DNA of 64,000 nucleotides from Chthonobacter rhizosphaerae (GCF_013839525.1 NZ_JACDIS010000002.1:310001-374000), one strand, 5' to 3'; numbered from the stretch's first letter, positions 50,192 through 59,944 are shown. The notes: a model not told the origin generated them from the letters alone. Numbers and translations: made by a program.

Positions 50192-51474
50192 GCGAATGAA
50201 CTCCCGGTGCTTGCGACCCGCACCGGATGGCGGGACCTATCCAAGCGCGCGACAAGGCCGAGGCTGAAGCCGATCAGGTAGGGCGTCGGCGTCAGCCAGA
50301 AGCCGCCGCTACCGAAACTGGTGACGAGATAGGCGACCAAGCCGACCTTGTACAACCGAAGTTTCCAGGGTCCCAGGGCGGCGATGATGAAGGCGTAGAA
50401 CCCGACAAGAACGAATATCCCGTAGTATTGAGCGATGCTGAACGGAAGTACTTCGTACACGGGCATGATCGAGCGGTTCGACATCTCACCTATGAATACG
50501 ATCGCTATGTTGTCGGACATGCGGCTCAGCCACATGTCGGTCTTCAGCCAGCGCATGTTGTCGGTCAGGTCGCGCTCGAACAGTTTGGCCGAAAGCAGGT
50601 CGACGACACCGCATTCACCGCTGTCGCACGCCAGACTGAGCGCAAGCACAAGGCTGAAGAGGACAAGCGCGACGATGATCACGGCAACCAGATATCGACG
50701 CGCAAAAAACAGCACGAAGAGCAGATCGATGATCAGGAGCGAGATGTAGCTCGTCGTGCTTGCGCTGTAGAGGACGACGATATGAAGGAATATAAAGCTG
50801 ACGTACCTCAGGTATATGTTCTTCTCCAGGCTGAAGACGATCGGGAATAGGATGATCAATGCGATCGAGAATAGATTGCCATTCTGATAGGTGCTGAACA
50901 ATTTGTACGTCTCGCCGCCGAGACGATGGATCACGTTCGACCGAGTGATGATCTCGTCGAACTCGTCGACGTAGTTCGCCGTGACGTACTGGATTGCGAC
51001 CTGGTCGGCACCGAAGAGCAATTGCAGGAGGGAATATGCGATCAGAAAGTAGAATGCGAAGAGGATGCTGCGGTGCAGGAACTCGTCGTCAATCCTGATC
51101 CACTTCATGAAGTAGTAGACGCCGAGTCCCGTGAGTGGAAGAAACAGGAAAAACAGTCGGGCCGCGCGCCGCGCCTGCACTCCGCCGGAGGCTTCCGAAA
51201 GGACATGGCCCAGCCATATGACGGACGCCACCAGGATCAAGGCGAGGCCGATCTTCTCGACGCTCCAACCGAAGTGCCTTACCGCCAGCAGCCATCCGAC
51301 GGCCGACACGATCTGTCCAACTATGACGGATGCATAGATCGGCACATCGCCGCCGACCAGAACGCCGGCTTTCGGAAGCGCCACAACGGAAATCGCGAAC
51401 AGAACGACGAGTGGCGCGGCGACGTCGACAGTCGGGCCGGCGGGAGACTGGAAGCTGCGCGCGCGTGCGATCAT
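50188..51474 (-). CDS. Wzy-like polysaccharide polymerase / O-antigen ligase-type membrane protein
   Basis: About 428 residues from ATG 51474 (GTG 51480 also possible), with roughly eleven membrane segments and a large extracytoplasmic loop between the last ones, as in Wzy polymerases and WaaL ligases. It is distinctly more AT-rich and has more Ile/Phe/Tyr than its neighbours, typical of Wzy genes, which diverge and transfer often. The place in the cluster, between sulfotransferase and glycosyltransferase, supports a polymerase joining repeat units in the periplasm. Confidence 0.7.
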   Translation of the reverse strand: MIARARSFQSPAGPTVDVAAPLVVLFAISVVALPKAGVLVGGDVPIYASVIVGQIVSAVGWLLAVRHFGWSVEKIGLALILVASVIWLGHVLSEASGGVQARRAARLFFLFLPLTGLGVYYFMKWIRIDDEFLHRSILFAFYFLIAYSLLQLLFGADQVAIQYVTANYVDEFDEIITRSNVIHRLGGETYKLFSTYQNGNLFSIALIILFPIVFSLEKNIYLRYVSFIFLHIVVLYSASTTSYISLLIIDLLFVLFFARRYLVAVIIVALVLFSLVLALSLACDSGECGVVDLLSAKLFERDLTDNMRWLKTDMWLSRMSDNIAIVFIGEMSNRSIMPVYEVLPFSIAQYYGIFVLVGFYAFIIAALGPWKLRLYKVGLVAYLVTSFGSGGFWLTPTPYLIGFSLGLVARLDRSRHPVRVASTGSSFA

Positions 51475-51571
51475 GCCCACTGCCCGAAACGGCCGGAGCC
51501 TCGATATGACGGCGCGCCACTCCCGGCAGCCGCATCCGGAAGGGGGCGGAGCGTCGAAGAGGTGGCGGTCG

Positions 51572-52489
51572 TCATCCTGGCCGCACCCAGTGGGTCAGGT
51601 CCCGGCCGAGTTCGTTGGAGAGCAACTCCACGTCCGCCCGGAAGTAGGCCATCATCTCGGCTTTCAGACCGGGCGAGATCGGTTCGCGGTCCTTTCGCTG
51701 GTTGAGCCGCTTCTTGATCCATTCGACGGGCGGATAGCGGTTCTCCCAGAGATGGCGGCGGAGACGCAGGACGGGGCGCTCCAGGATCGCCGGCGGCGTC
51801 AGGACGGCCTTCGCAAGCCACTCGTAGCGGTGGCCATGCGCCGAGTTGACCGTCTCGAACCTGGTCCGGCCATCGTCCGGCAGGCCGAGGAAGGCGAGCG
51901 TCTCCCGGTAGACGCGGCCGGGGTCGCTCTTGAAGTCGTCGAAGACGATGATCCTCACCTGGTCGGCCGGCGCGAGCCGTCTGAGCCGCGCCACCTGGGC
52001 GCCGAGGGACGCCACCTCGCCATATTGGAGAAAGGCGGGTTCGCGGCACGCTTTGGGGATGCGATCACCGCGGGCTCTTGCCTCCTGGGCGCGCCAGGCG
52101 TCCTCGAAGGAGACGATGTCCTCGTGAAGGGAGTAGCGCTGCTCCATGTGGTAGGCCGGCGCCAGGTCCACCGGATTGCGCAGCATGGCGATGAACTTCG
52201 CCGCCGGGTTGAAGGCCAGGATGTTGGCGACGGCGACGGTGGAGCGCAGATACCGGGTGCTGCCCTCGGCAACCACGGTGTGGCGGGCCGGGTCCGCCTT
52301 CCGGAACAGGGCGAGGTAGTCGTCGAGATCGCGGAGCGACATCTCGTGCTTCAGGCGCGGAAAATCCGAGCACCAGTAGAAGGGCTCCTTCGGAACGCAG
52401 AAGAAGACGTTCTCGTGCGCGGCAAGGTAATGCGCGAGCGCCGAGGTGCCGGTCTTCGGGGCGCCGATAATGAACGTGTCAGGTTTCAT
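51572..52489 (-). CDS. Sulfotransferase family protein (first of three)
   Basis: 305 residues with the PAPS-binding 5'-loop IIGAPKTGTSALAHYL at the start and the 3'-phosphate motif LRNPVDLAPAYHM near residue 100. It should move sulfate from PAPS to a hydroxyl of the saccharide. It begins within the last 11 bases of the next sulfotransferase gene, so the two are coupled. Confidence 0.88.
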   Translation of the reverse strand: MKPDTFIIGAPKTGTSALAHYLAAHENVFFCVPKEPFYWCSDFPRLKHEMSLRDLDDYLALFRKADPARHTVVAEGSTRYLRSTVAVANILAFNPAAKFIAMLRNPVDLAPAYHMEQRYSLHEDIVSFEDAWRAQEARARGDRIPKACREPAFLQYGEVASLGAQVARLRRLAPADQVRIIVFDDFKSDPGRVYRETLAFLGLPDDGRTRFETVNSAHGHRYEWLAKAVLTPPAILERPVLRLRRHLWENRYPPVEWIKKRLNQRKDREPISPGLKAEMMAYFRADVELLSNELGRDLTHWVRPG

Positions 52490-53402
52490 CGATCCAGTGC
52501 CTCAGGCTTCGTCCGGTCAGCTGTTCGGTGAGAGCGACGTCGGCCGCGAAGGCCCGGCGCAGGTCGAGCGCGAACGACCGCGGGATCGCGGCGCGCGGCC
52601 TGTGCTCGGCGATCGCCGCCGTCATGCGGGATTTCAGGGCGGCCGACAGGTGCGCGCGGAGCAGGCGCTTCGCCGACCGGACCAGCGGCTTCAGGATGGC
52701 GGGCGGCGCCTGATAGAGGCGCGACAGGCGCCGGAACCGGTTGAAGTGAGCGCCGCCGACCACCGGAAAATCCGTGCGGCCGTCATCGGGCAAGCCGAGG
52801 AAGCCGAGCGCGGCGAGGTAGACGGCGCGGGGGTCGCGCGCCATGTCCTCCGTGAAGAGCACGAGCAGCTGCTCCGACCGCACGAGGCTCGTCACCCGCT
52901 CCAGCTGCCGACCGAGGCTGGCGACCGCGAGGTACTGGAGTTCCGCCGGCTCCACGCAGGTGGGCGGGACGCGGCGCCCTGCCCGGCGCTCCTGCTGCAG
53001 AGACCAGGCGGTCTCGAAGTCCTCGACGTCCTCCTGGTGATTGAAGACCTTCTCCATGTGATAGGCGTGCGCGACCTCCGCCGGGTTGCGCAGGATCACG
53101 ATGAACCGCGCGTCGGGCGCGAACGCCAGGATGCGGGCCACCGCGACCTCGGAGAGCAGGTAGCTGGTGGATGCGTCGAGGACGATCTTGGCGGATCCCG
53201 CGCGCCGGTAGAGGGCGAGGTAGTCGTCGAGCCCGCGCAGACGCACCACGGCTTCGCTGCGCTTCAGGTCCACACTCCAGAACGACGGCTCCTTCGGGTA
53301 GCCGAGGAAGACGTCCGGGTGCTCGGACAGGTAGTGGGCGAGCGAGGTGGTGCCGCACTTCGGCCCGCCGATCAGGAAGGTGTTGGGGCGCGGTCCTGCC
53401 AT
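52479..53402 (-). CDS. Sulfotransferase family protein (second of three)
   Basis: 307 residues. The PAPS loop is LIGGPKCGTTSLAHYLSEHP and the 3'-phosphate motif LRNPAEVAHAYHM; the region after it resembles the first copy (HMEKVFNHQED against HMEQRYSLHED), indicating a duplication with divergence. It follows the third sulfotransferase by three bases. Substrate position probably differs between copies. Confidence 0.88.
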   Translation of the reverse strand: MAGPRPNTFLIGGPKCGTTSLAHYLSEHPDVFLGYPKEPSFWSVDLKRSEAVVRLRGLDDYLALYRRAGSAKIVLDASTSYLLSEVAVARILAFAPDARFIVILRNPAEVAHAYHMEKVFNHQEDVEDFETAWSLQQERRAGRRVPPTCVEPAELQYLAVASLGRQLERVTSLVRSEQLLVLFTEDMARDPRAVYLAALGFLGLPDDGRTDFPVVGGAHFNRFRRLSRLYQAPPAILKPLVRSAKRLLRAHLSAALKSRMTAAIAEHRPRAAIPRSFALDLRRAFAADVALTEQLTGRSLRHWIDET

Positions 53403-53405
53403 GGA

Positions 53406-54254
53406 TCAGGTCCCGCTCTCGAGCCAGCTGGAGAAGGACTTGCCAAACGTCTCGTCCAGCCATGCGAGGTGCGGGGCCGCCAGCGCGCGGATGTCGCGGC
53501 GCAGCGCCTCGTCCACCTCGGGCTTGTCCCGCAGGCGGCGATAAAGGACGGCCTGGACCAACGGGTTGAACTTCACCGCCGAGATCAGCCGCTGGCCTCC
53601 GTGGCGCTTGAGGCGCTTGGAGGCGATGCTCGCGAGTTTGGCGAGCCAGCGGACCCGCGCGCTCCGGGCCACGTTCACGGGCTGGAGGACCTCCGGAGGA
53701 AGCGTGAAGGCCGGGACGCCGAGGAAGCCGGAGAGATCGTCCACCATCGCCTGCGGGCGGCGGGCGAGGTCGTCGAACCGATAGATGTGGATGTTCTCGG
53801 GCCCGAACCGCTCCACGTAGGGCTCGATCATGTCGCGGTAGCGAAGCGCGCCGTGGCTGCGCCCCTCCCTGTGCCAGTCCGCGAAGGTGCCGTCGAACTG
53901 CCCGCTGCGCCGTGTGAACAGGTAGTCCGAGACGCAGTAGTCGACCGGCTCCCGAAGCCCGATGACGATCTTCACCGGGCCGAGGTCGCGGAGGATCCGG
54001 TCCGCGGTCCGCCCGTCGCGCAGATAGCGGTGCGCGATCTCCCCGACCACGCTGTCCGCCGGGGCATCCGCAAAGAAGGAGGCGTACCAGCCGAGGCCCT
54101 TGTCGTGGTTGAGGTCGAAAAAGTTGGTCTCCTTCACCGGCGTCACGTAGATGTTCGGATGGGCGTTCAGGGCCTTGAGGAGCCATGTGGTACCGGCCTT
54201 GCCGGTTCCGACGTAGATGAAGTCCGGCAGCCGCATGGGAGTTGTTCCGCTCAT
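53406..54254 (-). CDS. Sulfotransferase family protein (third, more distant)
   Basis: 282 residues with PAPS loop YVGTGKAGTTWLLKALNAHP and 3' motif LREPVDYCVSDYLF. It is less like the other two, closer to heparan-sulfate-type sulfotransferases, so it may act on a different sugar. Its ATG overlaps the stop of the flippase gene, tying it to the polysaccharide operon. Confidence 0.88.
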   Translation of the reverse strand: MSGTTPMRLPDFIYVGTGKAGTTWLLKALNAHPNIYVTPVKETNFFDLNHDKGLGWYASFFADAPADSVVGEIAHRYLRDGRTADRILRDLGPVKIVIGLREPVDYCVSDYLFTRRSGQFDGTFADWHREGRSHGALRYRDMIEPYVERFGPENIHIYRFDDLARRPQAMVDDLSGFLGVPAFTLPPEVLQPVNVARSARVRWLAKLASIASKRLKRHGGQRLISAVKFNPLVQAVLYRRLRDKPEVDEALRRDIRALAAPHLAWLDETFGKSFSSWLESGT

Positions 54255-55603
54255 TTGGGCCTCGCGGCGAGGCTGAGGATGGACGGATCGACCTTGAGCC
54301 GAGCCTTCGCCCGGACGACGCAGGCGACGTTCCAGGCGGATTGGCTGAAGGTCAGCGCGAGGGCGGCGCCGATCGGCCCGAGGGCGAGGCCGAGAGGCGC
54401 GAGAGCGGCGATCGAGACGCCGTTCACGATGGTGACGATCCGCAGGAAGTGGCGTTCGTCGCCGGTCATCTGCAGGAGCTGGGACGAAGAACCGGACAGG
54501 GCGTTGACGAGATAGCCCGCCGACAGGAGGACCAGCGGCCAGTAGGCGCTGCCGTAGCCCTCCCCGAACAGGGCCAGGACGTGGTCGCCCGCCAGGAGGA
54601 TGAGCGCGAAGAGCACGCCGGTGGGCAGAGCCAGCCCGATCACGATCCGGGTGCACAGCCGCTGAAGTTCGCCCTCGCCGCCCCGATGGTGGCTACGGGA
54701 GATCATCGGCGCGGCGATCATGTTGGAGGCGATCAGGAACAGGTTGAGGAGCATCGAGACGCGCAGCGCCGCGAAGAAGGGACCGGTCTGCTCCGGGCTG
54801 AGGATCAGGCCGAGCACCACGACCGCCAGATTGGGCGCCGCCATGGTGACGACGCCGCTGGCCCAGAGACCCCACATGGCCTGGCGCCACGACGGGCGAT
54901 CGCTCATGTCGGCCGGGCGCGTCAGGAGCGTCGTGGGACGGGTCACCGGGTGGGCGAAGGCCTGTCCGACAAGGATGGCGGCCAGGATGCCGCCGATCAG
55001 GAACAGGCCGCCGGCGGCGTCGAGCATGGGCATCACGCCGGCGGCGGACCCGAGCGCCGCCACCACGACGCTCGCCCGCCAGAGGATGTCGTTCGGCGCG
55101 AGGGCGAGAACCATGCCGCCCACGGCGCGGAGCACGTGCGCCTGATATTCGGCGAAGCCGAGCATGAGCGCGAAAAGGCCGGCGGCGACCAGGTAGCCGC
55201 GCGGCTCCAGCCCCGGAAGGATGAGAGCGACCAGAACCGTCGCGGTGGCGCAGAGGCCGCAGCCGAGCGCCACGAGACGGTAGCCGTCGCGGACCACGCC
55301 GGTGAGCTTGGCGGTCGCGCCGTCGTGATCGTAGACCGGCGCGAACCGCAGCACCAGGGTGCGCTGGCCGAGGCTGCCGACGGCGGCCAGCAGGGTGGCG
55401 AGCGAGAAGCCGAAGCCGAACCGTCCGAAGTCGTCCGCGCTCATGGCGCGGGCGAGGACCAGGAGCATCAGGAAGGACAGGCCGGCCGACCCCACCTTGA
55501 TGACGAGCGCGGCGAGACCGCCCTTCATCAACCGGCGCGACAGCTCGTCGCCGACCAGCCGGTCGGCCAAGCGCCGGGCTCGTGCGACGGCGCCGCCGAT
55601 CAC
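54251..55603 (-). CDS. Wzx-like oligosaccharide flippase
   Basis: 450 residues from a GTG at 55603 overlapping the stop of the upstream glycosyltransferase (GTGA). Twelve or so membrane segments and the MATE/PST layout are seen, with FLMLLVLARAMSADDFGRF at the first helices and the interior LLSAGYLVNALSGSSSQLLQ. It would carry the lipid-linked repeat unit across the inner membrane for polymerisation. Start codon and overlap are read directly from sequence. Confidence 0.85.
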   Translation of the reverse strand: MIGGAVARARRLADRLVGDELSRRLMKGGLAALVIKVGSAGLSFLMLLVLARAMSADDFGRFGFGFSLATLLAAVGSLGQRTLVLRFAPVYDHDGATAKLTGVVRDGYRLVALGCGLCATATVLVALILPGLEPRGYLVAAGLFALMLGFAEYQAHVLRAVGGMVLALAPNDILWRASVVVAALGSAAGVMPMLDAAGGLFLIGGILAAILVGQAFAHPVTRPTTLLTRPADMSDRPSWRQAMWGLWASGVVTMAAPNLAVVVLGLILSPEQTGPFFAALRVSMLLNLFLIASNMIAAPMISRSHHRGGEGELQRLCTRIVIGLALPTGVLFALILLAGDHVLALFGEGYGSAYWPLVLLSAGYLVNALSGSSSQLLQMTGDERHFLRIVTIVNGVSIAALAPLGLALGPIGAALALTFSQSAWNVACVVRAKARLKVDPSILSLAARPK

Positions 55604-56739
55604 GGCAGCGCCTGCAGGGCCGGGGCGAGGCCGAGCCGGGGCGCGACCGTCGTGGCGGCCAGGGCCTTGAGGAAGCCGCGCCGGAACTCCGCCTCGTCGA
55701 ACTTGCGGGCGTGCGCCACCAGGGCGGCGGGATCGAAGCAGCGGCCGTCCGCCCCTTCCAGCCGTTCGACGGCGGCGATCAGGGACTCCACGGTCTGGTC
55801 GCCGAAGAGGAAGCCGCTCACGCCGTCCTCGACCGTCTCGACCGCACCGCCGCGTCCGTAGGCGATCACGGGACGGCCGGACGCCATGACCTCGACCGGG
55901 ACGATGCCGAAGTCCTCCTCGCCGGGGAAGATCAGCGCCCGGCACCGGGCCATGTAGTGCTTGAGGGTTTCGAACGGCACACGGCCGAGGAAGGTGATGT
56001 TGTCGCGCGCGGTCTTCTTCAGCGCCCGCACGGCGGTGTCCGGGCCGCCGATGACGACCAGTTTGCGGCCGAGGCGGTTGAACGCCTCGACGGCGAGATC
56101 GACGCGCTTGTAGGGCACCAGTTCGCCGGCGCAGAGATAGTGGTCGCCGATCTCGCGGGCGGGCACCGGCGCGAACTCGTTCACCGCGACCGGCGGGTGG
56201 ACGACTGTCGCGTCGCGCCGCCAGTATTTCTCGATCCGGCTCGCGACGTGGGACGAGTTCGCCAGGAAACGATCGACCCGGGCCGCCGATATGACGTCCC
56301 ACTGGCGCAGGCGGTGGGTGAGCATGGGCGCCGCCAGCCGCGCCAGCGGACCCGCCTCGCCCCGATAGGCGTGGTAGTGGTCCCACAGGTAGCGCATGGG
56401 CGAGTGGCAGTAGCAGAGGTGCGGCACGCCGGGCGGCGCGATCACACCCTTGGCGGGGCCTGCCTCGCTGGAGATGACGAGGTCGTAGCCCGTCAGGTCG
56501 AGCTCCTCCAGGGCCATGGGCATCAGCGGCAGGTAGCTCTTGTAGAGCCGCGCCGCGCGCGGCAGCCGGGCGATGAAGGTGGTCCGGATCTCGTGACGCG
56601 CGAGGGTGGAGCTGATCCTGTCCCGGTCCACCACGTGGGTGTAGATGTCGGCGGTCGGGAACAGGCGGGAGAGGGCCTCCAGAACCCGTTCGCCGCCGCG
56701 CATGCCGACCAGCCAGTAATGGATGATCGCCACGCGCAT
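55600..56739 (-). CDS. GT4 glycosyltransferase, first gene of the polysaccharide run
   Basis: 379 residues from ATG 56739 (an in-frame ATG at 56853 would add a poorly structured leader). GT4 features: IIHYWLVGMRGGERVLEAL at the start, HSPMRYLWDHYHAY, and the donor E-x7-E region FPGEEDFGIVPVEVMASG. Similar proteins are mannosyl- or rhamnosyltransferases, but the sugar is not known. It is the first leftward gene after a 438-base AT-richer region that probably holds the promoter. Confidence 0.88.
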   Translation of the reverse strand: MRVAIIHYWLVGMRGGERVLEALSRLFPTADIYTHVVDRDRISSTLARHEIRTTFIARLPRAARLYKSYLPLMPMALEELDLTGYDLVISSEAGPAKGVIAPPGVPHLCYCHSPMRYLWDHYHAYRGEAGPLARLAAPMLTHRLRQWDVISAARVDRFLANSSHVASRIEKYWRRDATVVHPPVAVNEFAPVPAREIGDHYLCAGELVPYKRVDLAVEAFNRLGRKLVVIGGPDTAVRALKKTARDNITFLGRVPFETLKHYMARCRALIFPGEEDFGIVPVEVMASGRPVIAYGRGGAVETVEDGVSGFLFGDQTVESLIAAVERLEGADGRCFDPAALVAHARKFDEAEFRRGFLKALAATTVAPRLGLAPALQALP

Positions 56740-57177
56740 CCGTTCGTGACCCGGGAGCGGTCCGGGTTGCATGGCGTCAGGGGCGACGAATAGTCGCTGA
56801 GGAACCGTCACCGGCCGAATTCCATGCCGCGGATCGGCCCGGGGATCGTGCACGAGGTGCGACCCGACGGCACGCGCGCGGCGGGAGCGACGGCACGAGA
56901 CATCAATGCATGATCGTTAAATGCATATGCTCGCGTCATAGCGCGCTCCGGACAAATGGATCAAAACGGGACTGGTCGGGAAAAGAGCCGACAGGAAACA
57001 ACATCATTCAGGACAATGTTATTTCTATCACACGTTTCTCAATGAATTGCTAGCGGAACGGCGACTCAGCACGCGGATCGGCGATTCCGAACGCGGCCGT
57101 TCGTCCGCCCACCTCTCGACGCGGTTGAGCGGGTCGTCGGACGGCTCATAGATCGTGGGTTGCGAATCCGAAGCCGA
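56740..57177. promoter_or_regulatory. Upstream region of the polysaccharide cluster
   Basis: No gene is visible. Bases 56885-57060 are much more AT-rich than their surroundings, with two ATGCAT copies around GATCGTTAA (about 56904-56926) and A/T-tracts. As the only sizeable gap before a run of overlapping genes, it is the likely promoter and regulator-binding region for the cluster from 56739 leftward. No particular regulator motif was recognised. Confidence 0.5.
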
Positions 57178-58407
57178 TCAGAGGCGAACGAGATCGTCGA
57201 TCGGCGGGACGCCGGCGCTGTCCGGGAAGATCGCATCGACGAGGCGTTCCTGGTCGACGCCGAGGTGGTCCCGCAGCAGGCCCTTGAAGAGCGAGCGGAT
57301 GTCGAGGGTCGGCAACAGGTCGCGGCCCTCGTAGAGCGCGGACGCGCCGAGTCCCGGCCAGTCGGCCAGCACGCGGCCGCCCCGGACGGCGCCGCCGGCG
57401 AGGATGGCGACGGTGCCGACGCCGTGGTCGGTCCCCGACCCGTTGAGCCGCACCGTTCGGCCGAACTCGGTGACGGCGCAGACGATGGTCTGGCGCCAGA
57501 CCGGCGCAAGGCTCTCGGCGAGGTCGTGAAGCACCGCGTCCAGCCGCTCAAGCTGACCGACGAAGCGGGCGTCGAAGGGCTCGCCGTCCACGTGGGTGTC
57601 CCAGCCGGAGAGATCCATGGCGCCGACCCGGGGTCCGGCAGGATCCAGGAGCAGCCGGCCGACGGCGGCGGCGGTCATGCGAGCCGTGTCCAGCGCACCC
57701 GGCCGGGACGGCGCCGCCCGGCCCATGGCCGCCTGGGCCGCGGTCTCGCCGGAGAGGTCGTCGAGCCGGAGAGCGGCCTTGAACACGCGCAGGAGCTCGG
57801 GGTCCGTATGGCGGTAGAGATCGGCCAGCCTGCCGCGGATGTCCTCGCCCGCGGCCGCGTAGCCCGGCGGCATCCAGGACAGCACCTCCGCTTCGCCGCG
57901 CAGGAGCAGCGGCACCGTGGCGCCCACGACCAGACCGCTCGCCGGACCGAGCCGGTCGCCCCGCGGCAGGGCGCCGAGCGCCCGGTTCAGCCAGCCGGAG
58001 CGCGAGCGCCCGACGCCCGGCAGGCCGGATTCGAGCACGTCCTGCGCGTCGAAGTGGGACCGCTGCCGATAGGGCGTCGACACCGCGTGAGCGATCAGCG
58101 CATCGCCGGACCGGTACAGGCGGCCGAGCGTCGGGAGCGCCGGATGGAGAACGAAGAAGCCGTCGAGCGGCAGGCCGCGCGCCGGATCGTCCGGCGAGAG
58201 GACGGCTTCGCCCCGCAGCCGGTGGTAGTCCGGGTCGCCGACGGGGGCGACCGCGCCGACGCCGTCCAGCCCGCCGCGCAGGTTGATCACCAGAAGGCGC
58301 GGGTCGCGGCCCGGAACGGCGCCCGCGATCCGCGTCTGGTACGCCCAGGTGATCAGCGCGCCGGTGCCGGCGAGAATCTGGCGCCGCGAGACATGACCGA
58401 TGTTCAT
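57178..58407 (-). CDS. DUF1501 family protein, Tat signal
   Basis: 409 residues from ATG 58407, preceded by AAAGGAGATA. The N-terminal SRRQILAGTGAL is a twin-arginine signal. Conserved DUF1501 features include LLVINLRGGLDGVGAVAP, DLSGWDTHVDGE, VTEFGRTVRLNGSGTDHG, resembling the alkaline phosphatase/sulfatase superfamily. Such genes almost always accompany DUF1800, here directly upstream with a five-base gap. The function is not established; secreted and perhaps surface-related. Confidence 0.9.
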   Translation of the reverse strand: MNIGHVSRRQILAGTGALITWAYQTRIAGAVPGRDPRLLVINLRGGLDGVGAVAPVGDPDYHRLRGEAVLSPDDPARGLPLDGFFVLHPALPTLGRLYRSGDALIAHAVSTPYRQRSHFDAQDVLESGLPGVGRSRSGWLNRALGALPRGDRLGPASGLVVGATVPLLLRGEAEVLSWMPPGYAAAGEDIRGRLADLYRHTDPELLRVFKAALRLDDLSGETAAQAAMGRAAPSRPGALDTARMTAAAVGRLLLDPAGPRVGAMDLSGWDTHVDGEPFDARFVGQLERLDAVLHDLAESLAPVWRQTIVCAVTEFGRTVRLNGSGTDHGVGTVAILAGGAVRGGRVLADWPGLGASALYEGRDLLPTLDIRSLFKGLLRDHLGVDQERLVDAIFPDSAGVPPIDDLVRL

Positions 58408-58412
58408 GGCGA

Positions 58413-59786
58413 CTATCTCCTTTGGAAGCCGGGGCTCATGACCATGATGGCAAAGGCCTGCTCGCGGCTCTCCGCGCGCTGGACGACCAGCCGCGTGTCG
58501 GGATCGTAGGCCGCGCCGAGAATGCCGGCCGCGAACGCGTCGATGTCGTCGGGCAGGTCCGCCCGGGCGGCGACGGTCTCGGCCCAGTTCAGGCGCTCCA
58601 GCAGGGTGTCCGGCGCGAGCCAGGCATCCGGCGCATCCGGCCAGCCGGCTGGCGACGGCGGCGTCCAGAGCGGCTGCCCGAAGACGTCGAGGACGCGGAT
58701 GATCTCCTGCGGCCGGGGCCGGACGCCGGACGCGCGCAAGGCCGCGACCACATGGTCGTAAGGGGCGAGGAACACGGGGCGCTCGGCCCGCCACATCTCC
58801 GGGTCCGTCACCAGGGCTCGGGTCATGGCGGCGAGATCGCCGTCGGTTCCCGCGTAGACGGCGGCGAGCCGGTCGGCCAGCGCGGCATGGGGAGCGCCCA
58901 GAAAATGGCGCACCAGCTTCATCGCCAGAAACCGGGCGGTCGACGGGTGATGCGCGAGGTCGCGGAGCACCGCGAGCCCCCTGCCCTCGCCGTCCCCGTT
59001 ATAGCTCCGGCCGAGAACGGTCGCCGGACCGGGCTCGCGCCGGGCGGCCTGGAACCGGAAGTCGCCCAGTCCGTCGCCGTGGCCGGCGCGATCGAAGGTC
59101 CAGCCGGTGAGGATCTTGGCGAACTCGGTCACGTCCGACTGGTCGTAGCCGCCGTCCACTCCGAGCGTGTGAAGCTCCAGGATCTCGCGGGCGAGATTCT
59201 CGTTGAGCGCCTTGCCGGTACGCTGCCCGGCCCTGGACCTGGGCCCGACGGACTTGGTGCTGTCGAGGTAGCTCAGCATCGCCGGATGGCGGATGGCCGC
59301 GACCAGCATGTCCTCGAACCGCCCGAGCACGTGCGGACGGATCGCCTCGCGCTCGAAGAGACCGGCGAACAGGCGCACCAGCGGGCCGCGGTTCGCCGCG
59401 ACGCAGAGGTGATTGGACCAGAAGGCGACGAGGCGCTCCAGGACCGGCGTCCCGGTCTCGACCGCCCGCAGGCAGCGCGCGTGCGCCTCGTCCCGGTAGA
59501 TCGTACGGGCCGGGTTCGGGCCGGGCCGTTCCGGCTCGCCGGCTTCCTCGTCGACCATGGGCGAGTCCGCGGGGCGGGCCTTTCGGGCCTCCCGATGCGC
59601 CCGGTGCAGAGCGAGAGCGCCCTGCCGGTCGGGGAGACGCGCATCGGCCAGAAGCGCGTCGGCCGGCCGGTCGAGTTCCGCCAGAACGCTTCCGACCGGG
59701 TCGTGGAGCCGCTCGGCGATCTCGCCCGGGACTGCTCCGCAGCCGAACCGCTTCGTGGCCAGAAATGCTTGCAGATCCCTCGCCAT
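58413..59786 (-). CDS. DUF1800 family protein
   Basis: 457 residues, largely alpha-helical. Features include FWSNHLCV, the HTLGVDGGYDQSDVTEFAKILTGW segment (parts shown: NENLAREILELHTLG and FAKILTGWTF) and HHPSTARFLAMKLVRHFLG. The pairing with DUF1501 is a conserved bacterial arrangement of unknown role, often exported. No clear signal peptide is visible at this start. It is the upstream gene of the pair, next to the possible island boundary at 59.9 kb. Confidence 0.88.
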   Translation of the reverse strand: MARDLQAFLATKRFGCGAVPGEIAERLHDPVGSVLAELDRPADALLADARLPDRQGALALHRAHREARKARPADSPMVDEEAGEPERPGPNPARTIYRDEAHARCLRAVETGTPVLERLVAFWSNHLCVAANRGPLVRLFAGLFEREAIRPHVLGRFEDMLVAAIRHPAMLSYLDSTKSVGPRSRAGQRTGKALNENLAREILELHTLGVDGGYDQSDVTEFAKILTGWTFDRAGHGDGLGDFRFQAARREPGPATVLGRSYNGDGEGRGLAVLRDLAHHPSTARFLAMKLVRHFLGAPHAALADRLAAVYAGTDGDLAAMTRALVTDPEMWRAERPVFLAPYDHVVAALRASGVRPRPQEIIRVLDVFGQPLWTPPSPAGWPDAPDAWLAPDTLLERLNWAETVAARADLPDDIDAFAAGILGAAYDPDTRLVVQRAESREQAFAIMVMSPGFQRR

Positions 59787-59924
59787 CAGACCGTCCCGCC
59801 GTTATTCGGGAGAGGGTGGCCCTGTCAATTCAGGAAGGCAAGCGGGCAGGTTTATCGAAGTGTATCAACGCGACGCACCAGCACCGGCCGGGAACCGATT
59901 TGCCTTTAGGCGGATCATCCTCAC

Positions 59925-59944
59925 TCCCACTCGATTGTCCGAAC
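59925..59944 (-). other. Possible attachment site: stray guaA 3' end
   Basis: Within the 59787-60166 gap, which has no gene, the minus strand reads CGGACAATCGAGTGGGAGTGA, ending in the codons for Thr-Ile-Glu-Trp-Glu-stop. That is the highly conserved C-terminus of GMP synthase (GuaA), but the sequence before it is not guaA. The guaA 3' end is a well known integration site of genomic islands, so this may be the far attachment site left when an island to the right inserted. Base composition drops to the right of it. Confidence 0.5.

Noticed and set aside
57066-57551. Frame overlapping the end of the DUF1501 gene
   Set aside because: It is in another frame on the same strand and its translation is Ser/Arg/Pro-rich with no domain, while the DUF1501 frame is well conserved.
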